A stretch of DNA of 6,019 bases from positions 3,203 to 9,221 of the forward strand of contig KI259805.1 in NCBI GenBank assembly GCA_000467935.1. Reading direction: 5' to 3'. Both the position numbers and the translations under genes were made by a program. Shown piece by piece: positions 1 through 5,040 of this stretch. The notes under the pieces were generated by a model, which saw only the letters and a list, made by a program, of their open reading frames with translations, was not told the origin of the DNA and searched no databases. How positions within the stretch are numbered: the first letter of the stretch is position 1; each line of letters starts with the position of its first letter. The stretch comes from Peptostreptococcaceae bacterium oral taxon 113 str. W5053 (lineage in GTDB: Bacteria > Bacillota > Clostridia > Tissierellales > Peptoniphilaceae).

Positions 1-298
1 AGAAGATGGCTTCTATCAGCTCTCTTTCTTCTTTTGTCAGGGTATTTAATGCCTTATGCAGTTCTTCAATTTGCGTTTTGACTTCTACAATTTTTTCTAA
101 GTCTATTTTTTCATCTACGATGTTGTCTACAAAGTGTCCGTCATGATTCAGTGCTAAAAATGATATGACATTGTTTTTCCAATCTGTCTTAATAAGGTAT
201 TTTTCATGCTCTGTTATCTTCCAATAGGCTTTGTAGACTTCTTCACTGACCTTAACCGCTTTTCCTTTGACATAAAGGAAATATTCTTTTTTATCCAT
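1..298 (-). CDS. Sigma-70 region-4-like protein of an integrative element (partial, N-terminal 99 residues)
   Basis: The frame opens at ATG 298 and stays open for 99 codons to the window edge, so the C-terminus is missing. The start is supported by AAAAGGAGG at 307-315, 8 nt upstream. The protein begins MDKKEYFLYVKGKAVKVSEE and contains VYKAYWKITEHEKYL. It reaches LNTLTKEERELIEAIF at about residues 84-99, which looks like the start of a sigma-70 region 4 (the LT-EER-L pattern before the helix-turn-helix). Small proteins of this type are common in Tn916/Tn1549-like conjugative elements, where they sit between accessory genes and the excision/integration module. This is family recognition by eye; the helix-turn-helix itself lies outside the window. 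It would be an accessory transcription factor for the element rather than a housekeeping sigma factor. A terminator-like hairpin just upstream may control it. Confidence 0.75.
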   Translation of the reverse strand, partial: MDKKEYFLYVKGKAVKVSEEVYKAYWKITEHEKYLIKTDWKNNVISFLALNHDGHFVDNIVDEKIDLEKIVEVKTQIEELHKALNTLTKEERELIEAIF

Positions 299-305
299 TG
301 TGTAA

Positions 306-357
306 TCCTCCTTTTTCAGCTCTCATTTTTTTGTTTTTTGAGAATAAAAAAGGAGGA
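306..357 (-). promoter_or_regulatory. Alternative hairpin hiding the sigma-like gene's ribosome binding site
   Basis: TCCTCCTTTTT at 306-316 is the exact reverse complement of 347-357. Inside this pair, TCTCA (321-325) and TGAGA (339-343) form a second, coaxial 5-bp repeat. In the minus-strand transcript, the 3' arm and T-tract of the terminator would pair with the Shine-Dalgarno sequence. This fold and the terminator stem share the same arm and are mutually exclusive. The complementarity is seen directly; regulatory use is inference, because purine-rich and T-rich tracts can pair by chance. Confidence 0.45.
307..315 (-). promoter_or_regulatory. Ribosome binding site of the sigma-like gene
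   Basis: On the minus strand this reads AAAAGGAGG, 8 nt before ATG 298, a near-perfect anti-16S match that fixes the start. It is also part of an 11-bp perfect inverted repeat with 347-357, so it can be hidden in RNA structure. Confidence 0.8.
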
Positions 358-394
358 CTTCTACACTTTGGCGTAAAATGTCCTCTGAATACAT
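323..394 (-). CDS. Possible 23-residue leader peptide spanning the terminator hairpin
   Basis: An ATG at 394 opens a 23-codon frame beginning MYSEDILRQS and ending YSQKTKK, with its TGA 24 nt before the sigma-like gene's ATG. It reads through both arms of the terminator and the T-tract without a stop, so a translating ribosome would open the hairpin, as in leader-peptide attenuation. Against it, no clear ribosome binding site precedes the ATG (the upstream sequence is AT-rich) and the frame is very short. Treat it as a candidate only. Confidence 0.25.
   Translation of the reverse strand: MYSEDILRQSVEVLLFYSQKTKK
340..386 (-). terminator. Intrinsic terminator/attenuator downstream of the transport operon
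   Basis: In minus-strand RNA, GAGGAC (385-380) pairs with GTCCTC (358-353), and the inner TTTTAC pairs with GTAGAA (one G-T pair). The result is a 12-bp stem with one bulged A and an 8-nt GCCAAAGT loop. It is followed by C and a run of six T at 351-346. This is a convincing rho-independent terminator. It lies about 130 nt after the ATPase stop and just ahead of the sigma-like gene, so it could end the transport operon, act as an attenuator for the sigma-like gene, or do both. Confidence 0.8.
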
Positions 395-514
395 AAATAA
401 AAAAACTATCTATCGTGTAAAATATATTTAATTGTTCATTATCATCACTTAGAATGTTTTGAAATTATTTCTACTTTTCTAATCATATTTTTGCTCCAAT
501 TTACCACCTCAACA
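387..514. other. Intergenic stretch after the ATPase gene, no firm gene
   Basis: AT-rich sequence between the ATPase stop and the terminator. The one coding hint is a 13-codon frame on the minus strand (ATG 486 to TGA 445, MIRKVEIISKHSK) with GGAG 7 nt upstream. It could be a minigene or the remnant of a sixth operon gene. No promoter was identified with confidence for the sigma-like gene downstream. Confidence 0.4.
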
Positions 515-1318
515 TCAAATAGTTAAATCAGATACTTCATCAATAAACATAAATGCAGTAAAATCTTTTTCTTTGTATGAAGTTACAATTTTTTTTGAAA
601 TGACTGAAAAATATTCTGAAATGCTTTTTTCATTTAAAATTTCAGTAATTTCACCCACCTGATAATCGTTATCTCCTAAAAGCAAACCCTTATCTGCAAA
701 CAGAATTGCATAATTAGGATAATGTGTATTTATAATACAAGATATTTTATATTGATTTACATATTCTTTAATGATTTTCATAAGTCGTAATTGATTCCGA
801 AAATCTAAATGTGATTCGGGTTCATCTAAAATTAAAAGTTTAGGAGAATTTACTAAAGCTCTTGCTATAAAAACGAGTTGTAATTGTCCTCCACTAAGTT
901 CGTTACATGGTTTATCTCTTAATTCGCTTATCCCCATACGAACAAGCACTTTTTCTACTTCTTCATAATCTTGAGTTTTCGGATTGGCGAAATAAGAATT
1001 ATGCCCTATTTTGCCAAATAAAACCATTTCAAATACTGTATATGAAAATGATGTTTTATGTGCTTGTGAAACATATCCCACTTGATTTAAAGATTTAAAA
1101 TCTATTATTTTACCATTTATCGCAGAATATCCATCCGTCCATTGAAGCAATCCAATAATACATTTTAACAATGTAGTTTTTCCAATACCATTTTTCCCCA
1201 TAACTGCCATAATTTCTCCCTCTCCAAGTTCAAAATTAATATGGTCAAAAATAAATTTTTCTTTGCTATAATAAAAACTTCCATCTTTGATTTCTAAAAT
1301 AATATTACTCACCTCCAC
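515..1318 (-). CDS. Iron-chelate/heme/cobalamin-type ABC transporter ATPase (FecE/BtuD family)
   Basis: This is the nucleotide-binding subunit that drives import through the adjacent FecCD-type permease at the cytoplasmic face. All ABC ATPase motifs are present: Walker A GKNGIGKT (residues 41-48), Q-loop Gln85, signature LSGGQ (141-145), Walker B LLILDEP with the catalytic Glu166, D-loop SHLD (169-172) and switch His199. The length of 267 residues is normal for the family. The frame overlaps the permease gene by 14 nt, so the two are translationally coupled. The start is uncertain. GTG 1318 has no good ribosome binding site, whereas GGAGG at 1312-1316 lies just inside the frame and is correctly spaced (8 nt) for the in-frame ATT at 1303, which would give a protein starting at Ile6. 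Substrate cannot be told from an ATPase. It is the last gene of the operon. Confidence 0.93.
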   Translation of the reverse strand: MEVSNIILEIKDGSFYYSKEKFIFDHINFELGEGEIMAVMGKNGIGKTTLLKCIIGLLQWTDGYSAINGKIIDFKSLNQVGYVSQAHKTSFSYTVFEMVLFGKIGHNSYFANPKTQDYEEVEKVLVRMGISELRDKPCNELSGGQLQLVFIARALVNSPKLLILDEPESHLDFRNQLRLMKIIKEYVNQYKISCIINTHYPNYAILFADKGLLLGDNDYQVGEITEILNEKSISEYFSVISKKIVTSYKEKDFTAFMFIDEVSDLTI

Positions 1319-2327
1319 AAGACTTTCTGTATATTATTGCGAAGAAGGGAGCTCCTATAAGTGCTGTCAAAATACCAATTGGGATTTCAGAAGTTACAAT
1401 GTTTCTTGCAATGGTATCAACCACAATCATAAAAGTTGCTCCTACTAAACAGGAAACAAGAAGTAACTTATCATGATTATTTCCTATAATTTTTCTACAA
1501 ATATGAGGGATTACTAGTCCTACCCAACCAACGATACCTGATACTGCTACACAAGTTGCTGTTATTAGGGTAGAAAATAAAATGATTAACCAACGAGTTT
1601 GTTTTGGATTAATCCCCAATGTATAAGCATCTTCATCGCCTAAAGAAAGTAAGTTGAGTTTCCATCTGAACATAATTAAACCTAGTAACCCGATAAGTAT
1701 AGGTAATGCAGAAATTAGTATTTCTCTATATGTTGTATTAGAAAAACTTCCCATTAACCAAAAAGTTATTGTTGGTAACTTGTCTTTAGTATCTGCAACA
1801 TATTTCACTAATGAAGTTAAGGCATTAAAGATTGATGAAACAATAATTCCTGATAAAACCAAAGTCATATTATCGCTTTTCTTTTTAGAACCCGATAAAA
1901 AAAACACTAAAACAATACTTAAAATTCCAAATAAGAATGGAAGCACTGTAATGACAACTATATTATTGTCAAAAAACAAAATTCCTAATGCCGCTCCGAG
2001 TCCAGCACCTGAACATACTCCTAAGATATCTGGACTCACAAGCGAGTTTTGAAAAGTTCCTTGCAGGGAAGAGCCGGAAATAGATAATCCAGCTCCAACA
2101 ATTCCTGCAAGTATAACTCTTGGTAATCTTATATTAATAATAATATGATCTACAACTTTTAGTTCTTCATTATAACTCTTGAATATTCTATTTTTTAATA
2201 CAGTTAAGATATCTCCTAATTGAATAGAGTATTTCCCCAACATCATTGAAAATATACAAACACACAACAGAAGTCCTATCAAGCTTAAAATCACACTTTT
2301 CTCGCTATGTTTTCCCGACTCCAACAT
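1305..2327 (-). CDS. FecCD/BtuC-family ABC transporter permease
   Basis: A polytopic inner-membrane protein that forms the import channel, presumably as a homodimer, for a metal chelate, heme or corrinoid. It has 340 residues and many hydrophobic segments, consistent with the about ten helices of the BtuC fold. Family landmarks are RLPR (67-70), the conserved NSLVSPDILGV (94-104) followed by a Gly/Ala-rich segment, and the cytoplasmic coupling region GWVGLVIPHICRKIIG (267-282) that contacts the ATPase. The C-terminal EIPIGILTALIGAPFF is also typical. ATG 2327 begins 2 nt after the binding-protein stop, with no strong ribosome binding site of its own, so translation is probably coupled. The final codons, encoding GGE and the stop, double as the GGAGGTGAG ribosome binding site for the ATPase gene. 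Only one permease gene is present, which fits a homodimer. Confidence 0.93.
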   Translation of the reverse strand: MLESGKHSEKSVILSLIGLLLCVCIFSMMLGKYSIQLGDILTVLKNRIFKSYNEELKVVDHIIINIRLPRVILAGIVGAGLSISGSSLQGTFQNSLVSPDILGVCSGAGLGAALGILFFDNNIVVITVLPFLFGILSIVLVFFLSGSKKKSDNMTLVLSGIIVSSIFNALTSLVKYVADTKDKLPTITFWLMGSFSNTTYREILISALPILIGLLGLIMFRWKLNLLSLGDEDAYTLGINPKQTRWLIILFSTLITATCVAVSGIVGWVGLVIPHICRKIIGNNHDKLLLVSCLVGATFMIVVDTIARNIVTSEIPIGILTALIGAPFFAIIYRKSCGGE

Positions 2328-2329
2328 AA

Positions 2330-3430
2330 CTATTTATTCTCACTCAAATCTAGTATTGACTTAATATCTTGATCAGTCAATGAAATATTATATACTCTCA
2401 TATAGTAACCTTTTAATTCCTTAATAAAATCTTCATTAGTGAATTTTTCAGGGTATGCTTTCGATCCTAACCACAAAGGCATCAGCGGTGAATCCATACA
2501 AGGTGCTGCCCATGAATATGTTGTTTTTGGAATATCATAAATTTTCTTTTCTTGGAACGCCTTTATCATAGACCAGTCTTGTCCCTCAATATTATTCTTC
2601 AAATATGCTCCAGCTGGTACTCCTTGAAAAACAAAAATCATATCTGGATTCCATGCCTGAATTTGTTCCATGTTTACTTCCGCTGTCCCTTGAATTTCAT
2701 TAGCAACATTAATTATCCCGGCTTTTTCGAAATAACTTTCAGCATAGGCGTCAAAAGAACTTTTTCCTGCGACCATTAATTTACCTTTAACATTTCTAAA
2801 TACCCATAATCCTTTTACTGCTTCTGCATCTGATTTTGGTAACAATCCTTTGGATAATTTCTCAGAATTCTTCCATTCATCAGATAATAAATTATCCTTT
2901 TCTGTTTCAAAGATTTCACATAACAAATTTTCCCATGCAATAGTTACATCTTTTGGGTCTGTTAATTTTGGAGAGAAAAAATTAATAATAGGTACACCAA
3001 TATTCTCAAGGTTTTTCTTTTGTGCTTCTCCATAGTATAAAATTATGTCTGGTTTAAGAGCCAATAGTGATTCTTTGTTAATAGAAAAATCTTCACCAAC
3101 AAATTTAGTGTCAATGTTCTTATATTTTGGAAACACTTTTTCCATAATGTCATCATTAGATTGAATAAAAGCCTTCTCATTAAGTCCAACTATCATATTT
3201 TGCTCAGGTATTAACTTAATTACAACTGAAGTAATAGGAGGAGCAACAATTACCACTCTCTTTATATCTTTCGCTAGCGGAATCTTAACATCTGTTCCGC
3301 TTATATCCTGTACCACTCTTTCTTTAACTTTTTGGTTGTTAACATCATTTTCAGCAGACTGATTACCGCAACCTGCAAAAATACATCCCAATACTATAAT
3401 TGTAAGCAAAATTGTAATTTGTTTTTTCAT
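2330..3430 (-). CDS. Substrate-binding lipoprotein of an iron-chelate/tetrapyrrole ABC importer
   Basis: The extracellular binding protein that delivers ligand to the permease. Residues 1-21 form a lipoprotein signal peptide: MKKQ, a hydrophobic core, then FAGC with Cys21 as the lipidation site, followed by a polar N/Q/E/K linker. The mature part matches the FepB/BtuF-like class III fold (periplasmic_binding_2). RVVQDISGTDVKIP (38-51) leads into the first lobe, LKPDIILYYG (125-134) and VPIINFF (146-152) mark the usual strands, and a second lobe carries VNMEQIQAWNPDMIFVF. The tail with SPLMPLWLGSKAYPEKF and a YYMRVYN segment is typical of iron-complex binding proteins. The length of 366 residues is normal. 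AGAGG at 3439-3443 lies 8 nt before ATG 3430. The gene starts 16 nt after the regulator gene and runs into the permease. Ligand class (siderophore, heme or corrinoid) is not resolved. Confidence 0.92.
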   Translation of the reverse strand: MKKQITILLTIIVLGCIFAGCGNQSAENDVNNQKVKERVVQDISGTDVKIPLAKDIKRVVIVAPPITSVVIKLIPEQNMIVGLNEKAFIQSNDDIMEKVFPKYKNIDTKFVGEDFSINKESLLALKPDIILYYGEAQKKNLENIGVPIINFFSPKLTDPKDVTIAWENLLCEIFETEKDNLLSDEWKNSEKLSKGLLPKSDAEAVKGLWVFRNVKGKLMVAGKSSFDAYAESYFEKAGIINVANEIQGTAEVNMEQIQAWNPDMIFVFQGVPAGAYLKNNIEGQDWSMIKAFQEKKIYDIPKTTYSWAAPCMDSPLMPLWLGSKAYPEKFTNEDFIKELKGYYMRVYNISLTDQDIKSILDLSENK

Positions 3431-3446
3431 TATCCTAACCTCTGAT

Positions 3447-3905
3447 TTAAAAATGATTTTGAACTAACTGGTCTACATGATTCAAAAATCTTAATATTGT
3501 ATTTAATTCTTCTTCTGAAAGATTTTTAATAAAATCAAATAGAGCCTTATCATGCTCATCATGATATTCTTCATGATATTTATAAGCTAACTTCCCTTTT
3601 TGAGTTAAAAATAATTTTTGCCTTTTTTTGTCTTCTGAATCCTGTTTTTTTTCAACTAAATTCCTTTTTTCCAACTTCAATAAGGTTTTGTGAACTACTG
3701 CTCTAGTTATTCCAAAATTGCGTGCAATTTCAGAGCTGTATATTCCGGGATAATCTCCAATCATCTTTATAATATGAATTTCTCCTCTATAAAAAACCAT
3801 ATCATTACTTCCGAAATCTAATATATTTGTCTTTCCATTAGAAATTTTCTCTGTAAGTTTAATAAATGAGTCTATAACTTCATTTTGCATAAATGTCAAC
3901 TTCAT
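3447..3905 (-). CDS. MarR-family winged-helix regulator, possibly metal-sensing (AdcR-like)
   Basis: A 152-residue protein of MarR size. The winged helix-turn-helix covers about residues 45-102: YSSEIARNFGITRAVVHKTL (56-75) is the helix-turn-helix and LVEKKQDSEDKKRQKLFLT (83-101) is the wing with the usual basic and acidic residues. Flanking helices would form the dimer. A His/Glu-rich segment YHEEYHDEHD (110-119) together with His44 resembles the zinc site of AdcR, where His42, His108 and His112 bind metal: here His44, His111 and His115 have almost the same spacing. Metal sensing is therefore plausible but unproven. AAAGGA (3915-3920) lies 9 nt before ATG 3905, and the gene starts 3 nt after the methyltransferase stop. 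As the second gene of an operon whose promoter contains a palindrome, it is probably an autorepressor. Confidence 0.9.
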   Translation of the reverse strand: MKLTFMQNEVIDSFIKLTEKISNGKTNILDFGSNDMVFYRGEIHIIKMIGDYPGIYSSEIARNFGITRAVVHKTLLKLEKRNLVEKKQDSEDKKRQKLFLTQKGKLAYKYHEEYHDEHDKALFDFIKNLSEEELNTILRFLNHVDQLVQNHF

Positions 3906-3908
3906 ATC

Positions 3909-4883
3909 TCACCATCCTTTTCTACGTAATTCACCTTCAAACAATCCAACTTTTATTCGCTTTTTCAATGATAAATTCGCTTTTTGCATTGATTGCTTAA
4001 GTTCAGATTTTTTTGGTGCAGGTTTCATCCCATTTATATATCCTTTAAGCCAATTTAACATATGCTCTTTATGATATTCTTCATTTTCAAAAAATGAACC
4101 AATTATCAGTAAATATCCATTTAATACTAATGCATCAGATAGTTTGCAAATAAACTTCGTAATATCCATATTAACAAAATTGAAAATTCCCGAAGCAATA
4201 ATTAAATCATAGCCATCACCTATAACATCTACATTAAAATCACCTTCTAAAACAAAAATTCTGTCTTGCATATCATTTTTCTCAATTATCTTTTTACTTA
4301 TGCAGGCAACCTCAGGTGTTTCAAATACATAAGCTGTACTATTTGGAAAATTTCTAATAAATTCAATAGACAATACTCCACTACCGCCCCCCAAATCTAA
4401 GACCTTATAATTTCTATATTTATCAGAAAATAATTGTTTAATTTCCCTATTAAAGTCATCTACTCGACCGGTAACATACATTTCATCATGAACGATTTCA
4501 GCAAGTTCTAAAAAATCTAATTTATCATGTTGTACTAACGAATTATCTTTTACCTTATCACCTATATTTGATATTGAACCCAACTTTTCTCTAAATAAAA
4601 TTGCTTTTCCTATATACTTTGAGCTGTTTTTTGAAAGGTATAATTTGCTACATTTTGTATTGCAATATGTTAAATTGTTTTTTTCTATGTAACCACATGA
4701 TAATAATGCTGATAAAAAATATTTTGTATTTTCTTTGTCATAGTTTGTCGATTTTAGAAATTCTTCTAGTGTTGTTGGTTCATCTAAATAAGAAAAAATA
4801 TCTAATTTAAGAGCTTCAAAAAGAAGTTCCGCTTCTCGATATTGCAAAATAGTTTTATAGTAAATATTTGGTTTTAATTCCAT
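3909..4883 (-). CDS. Class I SAM-dependent methyltransferase with N-terminal dimerization domain (O-methyltransferase family 2-like)
   Basis: A 324-residue cytoplasmic protein (no signal peptide or membrane segment). Residues about 15-85 look like the winged-helix dimerization domain of acetylserotonin/hydroxyneurosporene-type O-methyltransferases (EAELLFEALKLDIFSYLDEP, then a TTLEEFLKSTNYD helix pair). The C-terminal half is a Rossmann-type SAM domain: motif I VLDLGGGSGVLS (161-172), acidic residue Glu188 after strand 2 in VFETPE, EGDFN with Asp215, and YDLIIASGIFNF (225-236). The family's usual catalytic HDW-type motif after strand 4 is not evident: the equivalent place reads GIFNFVN. The substrate may therefore be unusual, or catalysis may use other residues. 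AAGGAG at 4891-4896 lies 7 nt before ATG 4883, and the gene is first in the operon under a clear promoter. Its position suggests action on the imported ligand. The substrate is unknown. Confidence 0.85.
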   Translation of the reverse strand: MELKPNIYYKTILQYREAELLFEALKLDIFSYLDEPTTLEEFLKSTNYDKENTKYFLSALLSCGYIEKNNLTYCNTKCSKLYLSKNSSKYIGKAILFREKLGSISNIGDKVKDNSLVQHDKLDFLELAEIVHDEMYVTGRVDDFNREIKQLFSDKYRNYKVLDLGGGSGVLSIEFIRNFPNSTAYVFETPEVACISKKIIEKNDMQDRIFVLEGDFNVDVIGDGYDLIIASGIFNFVNMDITKFICKLSDALVLNGYLLIIGSFFENEEYHKEHMLNWLKGYINGMKPAPKKSELKQSMQKANLSLKKRIKVGLFEGELRRKGW

Positions 4884-4910
4884 ATTAAAACTCCTTACTT
4901 TTATTTTTTG

Positions 4911-4946
4911 TATGCCTAGTATACTATAAGTTCAATTGTATGTCAA
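4911..4946 (-). promoter_or_regulatory. Near-consensus sigma-A promoter of the methyltransferase-importer operon
   Basis: On the minus strand, TTGACA (4946-4941) is a perfect -35, followed by a 17-nt spacer and TATACT (4923-4918), which is one base from the TATAAT -10 consensus. Transcription would start near 4911, about 28 nt before the methyltransferase ATG. The strength of this promoter implies that it must be held in check, consistent with the overlapping palindrome. Confidence 0.85.
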
Positions 4947-4960
4947 GCATACAATTGAAC
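4930..4960. promoter_or_regulatory. Operator palindrome over the -35, probable MarR binding site
   Basis: GTTCAATTGTATG (4930-4942) and CATACAATTGAAC (4948-4960) form a perfect 13-bp inverted repeat with a 5-bp centre. The -35 hexamer (4941-4946) sits in the middle, so a bound dimer would block RNA polymerase. A further half-site TTGTATGC lies at 4908-4915, near the predicted transcription start. The most likely ligand is the MarR protein encoded in the same operon. The palindrome is not followed by a T-run, so it is not a terminator for the recombinase gene. Confidence 0.75.
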
Positions 4961-4991
4961 TATCCTCTAATTTTATTTTTAATCCTATTTA

Positions 4992-5040
4992 TTTCCTGAG
5001 ACCATTAATTTGCCTTTATATTTTTTCATATACCTATAAT
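4992..5040 (-). repeat. Diverged partial copy of the binding-protein gene
   Basis: This stretch aligns with 2763-2810, inside the binding-protein gene (codons for about residues 208-223, LWVFRNVKGKLMVAGK), at about 39 of 49 positions with one gap. The best part, 4992-5019, matches at 25 of 28. It is in the same orientation but carries stop codons and a frame change, so it is not coding. It abuts and slightly overlaps the recombinase stop. It looks like the relic of another binding-protein gene. The alignment was made by eye. Confidence 0.55.

Noticed and set aside
432..452. Fur box near TGATAATGA on the minus strand
   Set aside because: Only one half (TGATAAT) matches; the other half is poor, and the site lies downstream of the operon rather than at its promoter.
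907..1098. 63-codon plus-strand open frame
   Set aside because: Antisense to the ATPase gene through its conserved motif region, with no ribosome binding site or recognisable product.
1654..2052. 132-codon plus-strand open frame
   Set aside because: It lies wholly antisense within the permease gene, whose membrane-protein motifs are unmistakable, and its product shows no family features.
2552..3035. Two plus-strand open frames (2552-2779, 2850-3035)
   Set aside because: Both are antisense to the binding-protein gene and look like chance frames in AT-rich sequence.
4930..4960. Palindrome as terminator of the recombinase gene
   Set aside because: No T-run follows in the minus-strand direction, and the -35 hexamer lies in its centre, so an operator is the better reading.
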